A DNA stretch of 45,160 bases, taken from NCBI GenBank assembly GCA_964568735.1, contig CAZMRF010000039.1, positions 1 through 45,160 on the forward strand, read 5' to 3'. Both the position numbers and the translations under genes were made by a program. This document shows positions 15,820 to 24,639 of this stretch, piece after piece; position 1 is the first letter of the stretch, and every line of letters begins with the position of its first letter. Source of the DNA: CAZMRF01 sp964568735 (GTDB lineage Bacteria; Acidobacteriota; Polarisedimenticolia; JACPZX01). The notes under the pieces were generated by a model, which did not search any database, was not told where the DNA came from, and saw nothing but the letters and a program-made list of their open reading frames with translations.

Positions 15820-17169
15820 ATGTCCGTTTCGACGTCAGGGGGAGCACGTGCGCGCACCTCGGGTCTCGGCAAGATCGCGCTGGTGGTCCGCCGGGAGTTC
15901 CTCGAGCGGGCCAGGACAAAGGCCTTCGTCATCTCGACGATCCTCGTCCCCGTGCTCCTCGCGGCGATGATGTTCGCGCCGCTCCTCCTCAGCCGCATCG
16001 CCCCGGACAAGCCCACGACGATCGCCGTTCTCGACGAGACGGGGGGAGGGATCTACGAGGCTCTCGATCGTGAGCTGGCCAGCGACGAGGAGGAGGACTT
16101 CCTGCGCGGCCGGAAGGGCGAGAGCGAGAAGGTGCGCCGCTACCAGCTCGAGAGGATCAGCCCCGAGGGCCGGAGCCGGGAGGAAATTCTCGACGCCCTC
16201 GCCGCGCGCATCGACGACAAGTCCCTCACGGCCTACCTCGCCCTGCCATCTGGAATACTGGAGGGGAAGGAGGAGCCGATCTACTACGCCCGCAACGTCT
16301 CGGACCTCGAGCGCATACGGAGAATCCGCAACGGCCTGACGGACGCCGTCATCGCGCTCAGGCTGCAGGGGAGGGGGCTGGGCGCCACCGACGCCAAGGA
16401 GATTACCCGATCGGTCGAGATCGAGACGGTGAAGATCGGCGCCCGCGGGGAGAGGAGCCGGCGAGGGGCCGCGACGGAGTTCTTCGTCACCCTCATCTAC
16501 GTGATGTTCATCTACACCAACATCCTGATCTATGGCACGACCCTGGTCCGGAGCTTCATCGAGGAGAAGACCAACCGGGTGGCCGAGGTGATCCTCTCCT
16601 CGCTGACTTCCTTTCAGCTCATGGCCGGGAAGATCATCGGTGTCGGCGCCGTCGGGCTCGCGCAGTTCCTGATATGGGCTGGGGCTGCTCTGGCTCTCTA
16701 CTCCTTCCGGGGCGTCTCCCCGCAGACGGGAGAGGTCTTCGCGGCCATCGAGCCGTGGGTGGTGGGTTACTTCGTCCTCTACTTCATCCTGGGCTATTTC
16801 CTGTACGCGACGCTCTTCTGCATCGTGGGCGCCATGTCCACGAACGAGCAGGAGGCCCAGAACGCCCAGACGCCGGTCATCATGATCATCGTGGCGGCCA
16901 TCATCCTGGCGCTCTCGCTCGGCCGGCAGCCCGACACGGCCATGGCGGTCGGGCTCTCCCACTTCCCGTTCTTCTCCCCGATCCTGATGTTCACCCGCGT
17001 CCAGGTGCTCACGCCGCCGCTGTGGGAGATCCTGCTCAACGTTCTGGTGCTGCTCGCGACGATCGCAGCCATGACATGGGTGGCTGGAAGGGTCTTCCGG
17101 GTCGGCATCCTCATGACCGGGAAGCGGGCGACGATCCCCGAGATCCTCCGCTGGATCCGCACCGCCTGA
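15820..17169 (+). CDS. ABC-2 type permease (NatB-like)
   Basis: Membrane subunit of the exporter, 449 residues. The N-terminus has the typical VVRREFLERARTKAFVISTIL stretch leading into the first membrane segment (about residues 33-55). A long extracytoplasmic domain (about 60-220) follows, and then a cluster of about five or six membrane segments (FFVTLIYVMFIYTNILIYGT, AVGLAQFLIWAGAAL, YFVLYFILGYFLYATLF, MIIVAAIILALSLG and a final one). SFIEEKTNRVAEVILSS is the coupling-helix motif of this family. The ATG follows AGGAGGGTTGAGGC. It ends 42 bp before the convergent uvrA stop. Confidence 0.92.
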   Translation: MSVSTSGGARARTSGLGKIALVVRREFLERARTKAFVISTILVPVLLAAMMFAPLLLSRIAPDKPTTIAVLDETGGGIYEALDRELASDEEEDFLRGRKGESEKVRRYQLERISPEGRSREEILDALAARIDDKSLTAYLALPSGILEGKEEPIYYARNVSDLERIRRIRNGLTDAVIALRLQGRGLGATDAKEITRSVEIETVKIGARGERSRRGAATEFFVTLIYVMFIYTNILIYGTTLVRSFIEEKTNRVAEVILSSLTSFQLMAGKIIGVGAVGLAQFLIWAGAALALYSFRGVSPQTGEVFAAIEPWVVGYFVLYFILGYFLYATLFCIVGAMSTNEQEAQNAQTPVIMIIVAAIILALSLGRQPDTAMAVGLSHFPFFSPILMFTRVQVLTPPLWEILLNVLVLLATIAAMTWVAGRVFRVGILMTGKRATIPEILRWIRTA

Positions 17170-17173
17170 CGCA

Positions 17174-17200
17174 GCAATAGCGACCCTTCGGCGCGCGCTG
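17174..17200 (+). repeat. Possible truncated copy C of the dispersed repeat
   Basis: AGCGACCCTTCGGCGCGCGCTG (given as AGCGACCCTTCGG plus CGCGCGCTG) matches AGCGACCCTCCGCCACGCGCTG of copy B with three mismatches. It too lies in a convergent gap, between the ABC permease and uvrA. The GGCGGAAGTAGGAGC core is missing, so chance resemblance or an internal deletion are both possible. Confidence 0.3.
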
Positions 17201-17211
17201 TATCGGTACGG

Positions 17212-20049
17212 TCAGGCGGGCGCGCGGCCGGAGGTGACGGGGAGGAGGCGGCGGAGGCAGGCCCCGGTGTGGGAGCCCTCGGCCCGCGCCACCTCTTCGG
17301 GTGAGCCGCAGACCACGAGGCGCCCACCCTCGGCGCCACCCTCCGGGCCGAGATCAATAATGTGGTCTGCGCACTTGACCACTTCGAGATTGTGCTCGAT
17401 GACGATCACGCTGTTACCGGCATCCACGAGTCTCTGGAGCACGCCGAGGAGCTTCCGGATGTCGTCGAAGTGCAGGCCCGTTGTCGGCTCGTCGAGCAGG
17501 TAGAGCGTCCGGCCCGTCGAGGCGCGGGAGAGCTCCCTGGCCAGCTTGATCCTCTGCGCCTCGCCGCCCGAGAGCGTCGTGGCCGGCTGACCGAGCCGGA
17601 GGTAGCCGAGGCCCACGGAGATGAGCGTTTCCAGGGGCCCGCGGACGGCCGGGACGGCCCCGAAGAGGCTTGCCGCCGATTCAGCCGAGCTCTCGAGCAC
17701 CTCCGCGATGCTCTTCATCCGATAGCGAATCTCCAGCGTCTCGGCGTTGTAGCGCCGGCCCCGGCACTCCTCGCAGGTCACGTAGACGTCGGGCAGGAAG
17801 TGCATCTCGATCCGGCGCTGGCCGTCGCCCTGGCAGGCTTCGCAGCGCCCGCCCTTCACGTTGAAGGAGAAGCGGCCGGCGGTGTACCCGCGGGCTCTGG
17901 CCTCCGGCACCTGGGAGAAGAGATCGCGGATGGGCCCGAAGAGGCCCGTGTAGGTCGCGGGGTTGGAGCGGGGGGTCCGCCCGATCGGGCTCTGGTCGAT
18001 CGCTATGACCTTGTCGATCAGCTCGATCCCTTCGATCCGATCGTGGGCTGCCGGGAGCTCCGAGGATCCATGGAGCCTGGCGGCCAGCGCCTTGTGGAGG
18101 ATCTCGTTGACCAGCGTGCTCTTGCCGGAGCCCGACACGCCGGTCACGGCGATGAAGAGCCCCAGCGGAAACCGCACGTCGATCTTCCTGAGGTTGTTCG
18201 CCGAGGCGCCGCGCAGCACCAGCGCCCGCCCCTTCACCGGCCGCCGCCGGGGCGGGGGCTCGATGCGCATCCGGCCCGACAGGTAGGCCCCCGTCAGGGA
18301 GGCGGGCTCCGCGATGATCGCCTCGACGGATCCCTGCGCCACGATCCGACCCCCCTGCTCGCCCGCGCCGGGGCCCAGATCCACGATCTCGTCGGCGGCA
18401 CGTATCGTCTCCTCGTCGTGCTCGACGACGACCAGCGTGTTGCCGTTGTCCCTCATGGCGAAGAGCGTCGAGAGGAGACGGCGATTGTCACGCGGGTGCA
18501 GTCCGATGGAGGGCTCGTCGAGGACGTAGAGGACGCCGCTGAGCCGGGATCCAATCTGCGTCGCGAGCCGGATTCGCTGGCTTTCCCCACTGGAAAGCGT
18601 GGTAGCGGCCCTGTCCAGGGTGAGGTAACCGAGCCCGACCGCGTCGAGGAACCCGAGCCGCTCGCAGATCTCGACGAGGAGGGGGCGGGCGACGACCTCG
18701 AGGGATGAGCCCGGATCGAGCGCCGTGAAGTCGCGCAAGGCGGTGGAGATCGGAAGGGAGGTGTACTCGTTGATGGCGCGGCCTGCCAGGCGAACGGCAC
18801 GGGCTTCGGGGCGCAGGCGCGAGCCGCTGCAGGCCCTGCAGGGGCGCGTGGTCATCAGCTTCTGAATCTCCTCCCTGACCCGGGCCGAGGAGGACTCGCG
18901 GTACTTCCTCTGGAGTCGCGGGAGGACGCCCTCGAAGGGGCGCTTGAACGTGAAACGGGCCCGCTCGCCCTTCCATTCGAACGAATACTCGCGCCCACCC
19001 GATCCGTGCAGAAGCACCTCGCGCACGGCGGAGGGGAGCTCGCGGAAGGGCTTGCGGGTGTCGAACCTGTGGGCCCGCCGAAGAGCCTTGATGGCCACGG
19101 AGAGCCAGGCCCCTCCCGCGCCGCCCGGGACGACGACGGCGCCCTGGTCGAGGGAGAGTCCTGGATCGGGCACGACGGCACCCGCCTCGATCTCCGGACG
19201 GCTCCCCAGCCCGCCGCACTGGTCGCAGGCCCCGAAGGGGCTGTTGAAGGAGAAGCTCCGCGGTGAGATCTCCTGGATCCCGCCCTTGCAGGAGGCGCAC
19301 GACCAGCGCTCTGAGAAGCTCTCCTCCTTCCCGTCGGACCAGGCGACCGTGACCATGCCCCCGCCGAGCTTCACCGCGGTTTCGAGCGAATCGACGATGC
19401 GGCCCCGGCGCTCGGGGCTCACTTCGAGCCGGTCCACGACGACCTCGATCGTGTGGGCCTTCCGGGGGGCGAGCTCGGGCGGCGAGGAGAGGTCCGCGAG
19501 GGCGCCGTCCACCCGGGCGCGGACGAAGCCCTGCCGGGTCAGGTCGCCGAAGAGTCCCCTGTGCTCTCCCTTCCGCCCTCTCACGATCGGAGCGAGGATC
19601 TGGAACCTGGAGCCTCCGGGCGCTTCGAGAATCCGGGCGGCCATCTGCTGAACCGTCTGCGCCGAGATTCGCTCCCCGCATCTGGGACAATGGGGGACTC
19701 CCACCCGGGCGAACAGGACCCTCAGGTAGTCGTAGATCTCCGTGACCGTGCCCACGGTAGAGCGTGGGTTGTGCGCGGGACCTTTCTGCTCGATGGCGAT
19801 GGCGGGGGAGAGGCCCTCGATGTGCTCGACGTCGGGCTTCTCCATCTGCTCCAGGAACTGGCGCGCATAGGTGGAGAGGCTCTCGACGTAGCGGCGCTGC
19901 CCCTCGGCGTAGAGCGTGTCGAAGGCGAGCGAAGACTTTCCCGAGCCGCTGACCCCCGTGACGACCACGAGCCGGCCTCTCGGAAGGCTGAGGCTCACGT
20001 TTTTGAGGTTGTGCTGGGAGGCCCCCCTGATGACGATCCGGTCGTGCAT
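17212..20049 (-). CDS. uvrA: Excinuclease ABC subunit A
   Basis: Damage-recognition ATPase of nucleotide excision repair, 945 residues, the normal length. Seen in order: GASQHNLKNVSLSLPRGRLV, Walker A GVSGSGKSSLAFDTLYAEG, YARQFLEQMEKPDVEHIEGL, a first zinc module (CPRCGERI and later CASCKGG / CDQCGG), the first ABC signature LSSGESQRIRLATQIG, a second Walker A GVSGSGKSTLVNEIL, the C-terminal zinc finger (CEACQGDGQ ... CEECRGRRYN) and the second signature LSGGEAQRIKLARELS. ATG at 20049 (MHDRIVIRG) is the conserved start; the frame continues upstream without homology. A weak AGGGG precedes it. It diverges from the exported HhH protein gene. Confidence 0.98.
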   Translation of the reverse strand: MHDRIVIRGASQHNLKNVSLSLPRGRLVVVTGVSGSGKSSLAFDTLYAEGQRRYVESLSTYARQFLEQMEKPDVEHIEGLSPAIAIEQKGPAHNPRSTVGTVTEIYDYLRVLFARVGVPHCPRCGERISAQTVQQMAARILEAPGGSRFQILAPIVRGRKGEHRGLFGDLTRQGFVRARVDGALADLSSPPELAPRKAHTIEVVVDRLEVSPERRGRIVDSLETAVKLGGGMVTVAWSDGKEESFSERWSCASCKGGIQEISPRSFSFNSPFGACDQCGGLGSRPEIEAGAVVPDPGLSLDQGAVVVPGGAGGAWLSVAIKALRRAHRFDTRKPFRELPSAVREVLLHGSGGREYSFEWKGERARFTFKRPFEGVLPRLQRKYRESSSARVREEIQKLMTTRPCRACSGSRLRPEARAVRLAGRAINEYTSLPISTALRDFTALDPGSSLEVVARPLLVEICERLGFLDAVGLGYLTLDRAATTLSSGESQRIRLATQIGSRLSGVLYVLDEPSIGLHPRDNRRLLSTLFAMRDNGNTLVVVEHDEETIRAADEIVDLGPGAGEQGGRIVAQGSVEAIIAEPASLTGAYLSGRMRIEPPPRRRPVKGRALVLRGASANNLRKIDVRFPLGLFIAVTGVSGSGKSTLVNEILHKALAARLHGSSELPAAHDRIEGIELIDKVIAIDQSPIGRTPRSNPATYTGLFGPIRDLFSQVPEARARGYTAGRFSFNVKGGRCEACQGDGQRRIEMHFLPDVYVTCEECRGRRYNAETLEIRYRMKSIAEVLESSAESAASLFGAVPAVRGPLETLISVGLGYLRLGQPATTLSGGEAQRIKLARELSRASTGRTLYLLDEPTTGLHFDDIRKLLGVLQRLVDAGNSVIVIEHNLEVVKCADHIIDLGPEGGAEGGRLVVCGSPEEVARAEGSHTGACLRRLLPVTSGRAPA

Positions 20050-20107
20050 AGCCCCTGGGAGAAGGTGGATGACCGGCAAGCCTAACACAGGCTCCCCGGC
20101 CGCCATG

Positions 20108-20136
20108 TTGCGCACGGTGGCCCTCAACACTAGGAT
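20108..20136 (+). promoter_or_regulatory. Probable promoter for the exported HhH protein
   Basis: TTGCGC (20108-20113), 17 bases, TAGGAT (20131-20136). A transcript starting near 20143 would have a leader of about 40 bases with the Shine-Dalgarno GGAGGAG at 20169-20175. Confidence 0.45.
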
Positions 20137-20182
20137 CCGGGCGATTCCCCCCCCGGTTCGATACATGTGGAGGAGACCGCAG

Positions 20183-20920
20183 ATGATCTCTCTGGTCCGC
20201 GGGCGACTCGCGCTCGCTCTGTCGCTTTTCGTCCTGGCCTTCGCATCAGCCGCCGCACAGGCAGCGGCCGCCACGGACGCAGCCACCCCGCAGATGGAGC
20301 GCCGCCTTCTCGGCAGCATGTCGAAGCTCCCCGAGGATGCGATCCAGCAGCTCCCCGGCATGACGGGGGAGGCCGTCGCGAAGGTCATGAAGTTCCGGAA
20401 GGGGGGAGGCGCCTTCACCTCGATCGCTCAGTTCCGATCCGTCTCGGGGCTCACGGACGAGCAGTACTCCCAGGTCGTGGCGCACTACAAGAAGAGGTTC
20501 ATGCTCGAGCAGGACGATCCGACGGCGCCCGTTTCGGCCAAGGCTGCCCTCCAGAAGACGTCGTCCAAGGGTCTCGTCGCCGAGCGCGGGAAGCCTGCGC
20601 CCCCCGGCGATGTCGCGCCTCCGGCCGGGGGCGGTCCGGCGCCCGCAACGACGGGCGGCGGCCTGGGCCTCGAGGTGAAAGGGAACTACTACTCGGACCT
20701 GCCGGGATACGATCTGAGTGTCCTGAGCGACGACGAGCGGAAGGCCTTCCTCGAGACCATCAATACCGAGATGTGCCCCTGTGGCTGCACCGGGGAGACG
20801 CTGGGCTTCTGCCTCGTGAACGATCCCGGATGCATGGTGGTCAAGGCGAAGGTGAAGAAGATCTACAAGGACCTCACGGGGAAGGAGCCCACCTCGAAGG
20901 CCGCCTCCGCCGAGGAGTGA
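20183..20920 (+). CDS. Exported helix-hairpin-helix protein with CxCxC motif
   Basis: Function not recognised; 245 residues from ATG 20183, chosen because GGAGGAG precedes it and a signal peptide starts there (MISLVRGRLALALSLFVLAF, cleavage probably after residues 26-32). Residues about 46-103 form a helix-hairpin-helix repeat of the ComEA type (LPGMTGEAVAKVMKFRKGGG, FTSIAQFRSVSGLTDEQ). A Pro/Ala/Gly linker follows. The last 50 residues have Cys198-x-Cys200-x-Cys202 (CPCGC), then Cys210 and Cys217 (TLGFCLVNDPGC), recalling CxCGC metal or thiol motifs in some cytochrome-maturation-like proteins. DNA or protein binding in the periplasm is possible; DNA uptake is not supported by any com gene here. 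It diverges from uvrA. Confidence 0.8.
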   Translation: MISLVRGRLALALSLFVLAFASAAAQAAAATDAATPQMERRLLGSMSKLPEDAIQQLPGMTGEAVAKVMKFRKGGGAFTSIAQFRSVSGLTDEQYSQVVAHYKKRFMLEQDDPTAPVSAKAALQKTSSKGLVAERGKPAPPGDVAPPAGGGPAPATTGGGLGLEVKGNYYSDLPGYDLSVLSDDERKAFLETINTEMCPCGCTGETLGFCLVNDPGCMVVKAKVKKIYKDLTGKEPTSKAASAEE

Positions 20921-20945
20921 GCCTGGCGGCTGCCATCCCGCCCTA

Positions 20946-20975
20946 TTCGACACCCTGAGCGGCCGTGGGTAGAAT
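20946..20975 (+). promoter_or_regulatory. Candidate promoter giving a nearly leaderless transcript
   Basis: TTCGAC (20946-20951), 18 bases, TAGAAT (20970-20975). The expected +1 (about 20982-20985) falls on or next to the ATG at 20985, which has no Shine-Dalgarno. Confidence 0.35.
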
Positions 20976-20984
20976 CGGCGCACG

Positions 20985-21614
20985 ATGCGGCGCCGAGCCT
21001 TGGTGACCCTGCTCGTCATGATCTGCCTTCCAGCCGCCGACGCCCAGGCGAAGAAGGACAAGATCTACCGGCTCTCCGGCTCCGGGCAGGACGAGAAGGG
21101 CAAGCCGGTCCCCACGGAGGTCCTCTCGGTCGCCCAGTCCGGCGTGCGCATCTCGATCCGTTACCTCGACGCCCTCAAGGCAGGGGAGGCGATGGCTTCA
21201 GTGATCGGAGGCACCGCCGGGATCTTCAAGGAACGGACAGCCACGACCCGGGGCCACCTGGTCTTCGCCCTGCAGATCGAGAATGAGGGCGGCTTCGACC
21301 TCCTCTTCGAGCCCGGCCAGGGCCGGCTGATCACCGATCGCACCGACGCCGAGTTCCCGCTCGACTACACGGGCCTCTACGAGCTGCTGAGGACGATGCC
21401 CGGGGGGGCTCCTGATCTCGAGGATATCGAGAAGGCCGTCTACAGCCGCGCCGTCACGATCCGCTCCGGAGGCTCGATCCGGAAGCTCCTCGTCTTTGAC
21501 GGACCCCGCGATGAGAGGTTCAAGAAGCTCGAGATCCGCATCGGCGTGATCCACACGCCCGACGGCGAGATCGATGCGAATTTCTCCTTCAAGCGCTTCG
21601 AGGTCGAGCCGTGA
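20985..21614 (+). CDS. Exported protein of unknown function
   Basis: Function not recognised; 209 residues. A signal peptide is likely (MRRRALVTLLVMICLPAADA, cleavage near AQA-KK); the cysteine in it is not in a clear lipobox. The mature part is a beta-rich looking domain (RLSGSGQDEKGKPVPTEVLS, ISIRYLDALKAGEAM, LVFALQIENEGGFDLLFEPG, IRIGVIHTPDGEIDANFSFK). The ATG has no Shine-Dalgarno. The TGA overlaps the GTG start of folD (GTGA), so the gene is translationally tied to folate/CoA housekeeping genes with which it shares no obvious function. Confidence 0.78.
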   Translation: MRRRALVTLLVMICLPAADAQAKKDKIYRLSGSGQDEKGKPVPTEVLSVAQSGVRISIRYLDALKAGEAMASVIGGTAGIFKERTATTRGHLVFALQIENEGGFDLLFEPGQGRLITDRTDAEFPLDYTGLYELLRTMPGGAPDLEDIEKAVYSRAVTIRSGGSIRKLLVFDGPRDERFKKLEIRIGVIHTPDGEIDANFSFKRFEVEP

Positions 21615-22552
21615 CGCGAACGGGGCAGGAGGCGGCGCTCCTGGACGGCAAGGCCGTGGCTTCGGGCATGCGGCAGCGGACGGCCGAGGCCGTCGGCCGC
21701 CTCGTCGCGGAGGGCCACGAGCCGCCCAGGCTCTCCGTGATCCTGGCCGGGGAGGATCCGGCCTCGCGGGTCTACGTCCGGAGCAAGCAGAAGGCCTGTC
21801 ACGAGGCGGGCATCGCCGCGGACATCCACGTGCTTGCCGCTGAGGTCACCGAGGGCGAGGTTGTCGGGCTCGTCGATCGGCTCAACAGGTCCCGCGAGGT
21901 GGACGGGATCCTGGTCCAGATGCCGCTTCCGCGCGGCATCCGCGCCCGCGTCATCCTGGAGGCCCTGGATCCCGGAAAGGACGTCGATGGCTTCCATCCG
22001 ATCAATGCCGGAAGGCTCTGGGCGGGCCGGCCGCTGTTCGTCCCATGCACGCCCGCCGGGATCATCACGCTCCTCGAGAGCGCCGGGATCGAGATCGAGG
22101 GCCGCCGAGCCGTCATCATCGGACGCAGCGAGATCGTGGGGCGCCCTCTCGCGGCCCTTCTTCTTCACCGGAACGCGACGGTCACGATCTGTCATTCCAG
22201 AACTCGCGACCTCCCGGAGCTGGCAGCGGAGGCGGAGATCCTCGTGGCTGCCATCGGCCGGCCCGCCTTCGTGAGAGGAGGCTTCATCAAGCCGGGCGCC
22301 ACGGTCATCGACGTCGGGATCAACCACGTGCGCGACCTGGAAGAGGCCCGAAGGCTCTTCGGAGACGATCCCGCACGGATCGAACAGGTCCGGAGCAAGG
22401 GCTATACGCTCGTGGGGGACGTCCACCCGGTGGAGGCCCGCCGGATCGCCGGGGCGCTGACGCCGGTGCCCGGTGGCGTGGGTCCTCTCACCGTCGCCGC
22501 TCTCCTGGAGAACACGCTCCTGGCGGCGCGCGCGCGCCGTGTCGCGCACTAG
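21611..22552 (+). CDS. folD: Bifunctional methylene-THF dehydrogenase/cyclohydrolase FolD
   Basis: Interconverts 5,10-methylene-, methenyl- and 10-formyl-tetrahydrofolate; 313 residues. Seen: PRLSVILAGEDPASRVYVRSK (split as PRLSVILAGEDPAS and YVRSKQKAC, with the catalytic Tyr and Lys), DGILVQMPLP, DVDGFHPINAGRL, the substrate loop PCTPAGIITLLE, the NADP-binding VIIGRSEIVGRPLAALL, and DVGINH. It is slightly longer than typical FolD (about 285-300). An insertion lies after DVGINHVRD (about residues 240-265). The start is GTG at 21611, overlapping the preceding stop. coaE follows after 12 bp. Its product is also the cofactor for PanB, encoded at 38003. Confidence 0.97.
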   Translation: MTRTGQEAALLDGKAVASGMRQRTAEAVGRLVAEGHEPPRLSVILAGEDPASRVYVRSKQKACHEAGIAADIHVLAAEVTEGEVVGLVDRLNRSREVDGILVQMPLPRGIRARVILEALDPGKDVDGFHPINAGRLWAGRPLFVPCTPAGIITLLESAGIEIEGRRAVIIGRSEIVGRPLAALLLHRNATVTICHSRTRDLPELAAEAEILVAAIGRPAFVRGGFIKPGATVIDVGINHVRDLEEARRLFGDDPARIEQVRSKGYTLVGDVHPVEARRIAGALTPVPGGVGPLTVAALLENTLLAARARRVAH

Positions 22553-22564
22553 GCTCCTCAGACG

Positions 22565-23221
22565 ATGGCCGGGATCCTTAAGGTGGGGCTGACGGGCGGC
22601 ATCGCCTGCGGCCGGTCGACCGCGGGGAAGCTCCTGGTCCGTCCGGGCTGGCTCCTCATCGACGCCGACGAGATCGTCCACGCTCTGCTCGCCGAAGGCG
22701 GGGATGCAGCCGGGCCGGTGATCGATGCCTTCGGCACGGGCGTCCGCTCATCGTCGGGAGGGGTGGACCGGCGGGCGCTGGGGGAGATGGTCTTCTCGGA
22801 CCAGGAAGCTCGGCGCAGGCTCGAGTCGATCGTGCACCCGATGGTGTACGGCGTCATCGACGCGGACACGTCCTCCTTCGAGCGCCGATGCGGCTCGGGC
22901 GTCGTCATCGTCGACGCGGCCCTCATGGTCGAGACCGGCTCCTGGAAGCGCTACCACCGGCTCGTGGTGGCGCACTGCCCGCCGGAGGAGCAGCTGCGTC
23001 GCCTCATGAAGCGCGATCACCTCACGGCCGACGAGGCCCGGAGGAGGATCGCGGCGCAGCAGCCGCTGGAGCGGAAGATCGCCCTGGCCGACTACACCCT
23101 CGATACGGGGGGAACGCTCGAGGAGACACGCCGGCTGGTCACGGATCTCTCGCGCCTCCTCGAAGAGGACCTCCGTGCCCTCCCTGCCCTGCCGCCCCGC
23201 CCGAAGTCCCCCCCGGCATGA
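22565..23221 (+). CDS. coaE: Dephospho-CoA kinase with altered P-loop
   Basis: Last step of coenzyme A synthesis, 218 residues. The overall family pattern is kept: KVGLTGGIACGRSTAGKLL at the N-terminus, WLLIDADEIVHALL, GVDRRALGEMVFSDQEARRRLESIVHP, VVIVDAALMVETGSW, HCPPEEQLRRLMKRD and a lid region RIAAQQPLERKIALADYTLDT. The P-loop reads GGIACGRST, so the invariant Walker A lysine is Arg17 (codon CGG). Two base changes separate CGG from any Lys codon, so a single sequencing error would not explain it. The stop overlaps the tldD start (ATGA). The Pro-rich tail is not conserved. Confidence 0.92.
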   Translation: MAGILKVGLTGGIACGRSTAGKLLVRPGWLLIDADEIVHALLAEGGDAAGPVIDAFGTGVRSSSGGVDRRALGEMVFSDQEARRRLESIVHPMVYGVIDADTSSFERRCGSGVVIVDAALMVETGSWKRYHRLVVAHCPPEEQLRRLMKRDHLTADEARRRIAAQQPLERKIALADYTLDTGGTLEETRRLVTDLSRLLEEDLRALPALPPRPKSPPA

Positions 23222-24639
23222 TGCTGGAGCCGGGGCTCGCCCGCGAGGTCCTCGAGGCCGCTCTCGCCGAGGGAGGAGAGAGGGCGGAGATCTACGCCGA
23301 GGAGACGGCGTCGACCGGCTTGAAGCTCGACGGGGGTCGTCTCGAGGACGCGGTGGGAGGCGTCGACGCGGGCGTGGGCATCTCCGTCGAGGATCGGGAG
23401 CAGGTGCTCTTCGCCAACGGAAACAGGCTGGACCGCGAGGGGCTCCTTCACCTGGCGGCGAAGCTGGCGCGAGCCGTGGGGCGCACCCGCAGCGCGGGGG
23501 TCCTGCCTCTCCAGCCGGCACCGGCCGCCATCGTCTCTCCCGTGGCCCTGGCTCCTGATGCCGTGGCACCCTCCAGGAAGGTCGAGATCCTGCGCCGTGC
23601 CGAGGACGCCGCTCGCCGGTACGACCCCCGGGTCACCCAGGTCACCTGCCTCTACCGCGACATGCAGCAGCGAATCTGGGTCGCAGCCAGCGACGGCCTC
23701 TTCGCCCCAGATCGCCGCGTCATCGTCACGCTTCACGTCGTGGCGATCGCGAAGGAGCGCGACCGGATCCGCACGGGAACGGAGACGGCCTCCGGGACGC
23801 GGGGCTTCGAGCTCTTCGATCTCGCTCCTCCGGAGAAGATCGGCCGGGAGGCCGCCCGGCTCGCGGTTCTACAACTGGGGGCGGAGCCTGCTCCATCGGG
23901 GACCTTCACCGTCGTGCTCTCGTCGCGCGCCGGGGGAACCATGATCCACGAGGCCTGCGGCCATGGGCTGGAGGCCGATTTCATCGAGAAGGGAATGAGC
24001 GCCTATGCCGGCCGGCTCGGGCTCCAGGTCGCATCCCCCCTCGTCACGGTCATCGACGACGGCACGCTTCCAGGCCAGAGGGGGTCGTCCACGATCGATG
24101 ACGAGGGCATCGCCACGACGCGGGTGAGCCTGATCGAGCGCGGCTTCCTCCGCGGGTTCCTGCACAGCCGCCGCACGGCGAGGCGACTGGGGCAGCCGCC
24201 CACGGGGAATGGCCGGCGGGAGTCCTATCGCCACCTTCCGATACCGCGGATGCGGAACACGATGATCCTGCCGGGCACGTCGGACCCCTCCGCGATCCTC
24301 TCGGCGGTCGCCGACGGGATCCTCGTTTGTAGAATGGGGGGGGGCGAGGTGGACGTGGCGACGGGCAACTTCGTCTTCAACTGCCTGGAGTCCTACCGGA
24401 TCCGGGAGGGTCGGATCGCCGAGCCGCTTCGCGACGCCACCCTCGTCGGAAACGGGCCGGAGGTGCTCTCCGCCATCGATGCCGTGGGCTCCGATCTTGG
24501 ATTCGGCGTGGGAACGTGCGGAAAGGAGGGCCAGAGTGTGCCCGTGAGCGACGCGCAACCGACGCTGAGGATCCCGTCCATCGTCGTGGGAGGAACGGGA
24601 TCCGGCGGGCGTGTCCCGACGAGGCGGCCCGGTGATTGA
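23218..24639 (+). CDS. tldD: TldD metalloprotease subunit
   Basis: Catalytic subunit of the TldD/TldE peptidase, which in other bacteria trims peptides such as microcin precursors and CcdA; 473 residues. The zinc motif HEACGHGLEADF starts at His244 (HExxxH), with MIHE before it. GRLGLQVASPLVTVIDDG, RGSSTIDDEG and RRESYRHLPIPRMRNTMILPG are family regions. The ATG at 23218 overlaps the coaE stop; the open frame reaches further upstream without homology. tldE follows with an eight-base overlap, as expected for a heterodimer made together. No RiPP precursor or toxin-antitoxin gene is visible beside it. Confidence 0.96.
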   Translation: MMLEPGLAREVLEAALAEGGERAEIYAEETASTGLKLDGGRLEDAVGGVDAGVGISVEDREQVLFANGNRLDREGLLHLAAKLARAVGRTRSAGVLPLQPAPAAIVSPVALAPDAVAPSRKVEILRRAEDAARRYDPRVTQVTCLYRDMQQRIWVAASDGLFAPDRRVIVTLHVVAIAKERDRIRTGTETASGTRGFELFDLAPPEKIGREAARLAVLQLGAEPAPSGTFTVVLSSRAGGTMIHEACGHGLEADFIEKGMSAYAGRLGLQVASPLVTVIDDGTLPGQRGSSTIDDEGIATTRVSLIERGFLRGFLHSRRTARRLGQPPTGNGRRESYRHLPIPRMRNTMILPGTSDPSAILSAVADGILVCRMGGGEVDVATGNFVFNCLESYRIREGRIAEPLRDATLVGNGPEVLSAIDAVGSDLGFGVGTCGKEGQSVPVSDAQPTLRIPSIVVGGTGSGGRVPTRRPGD

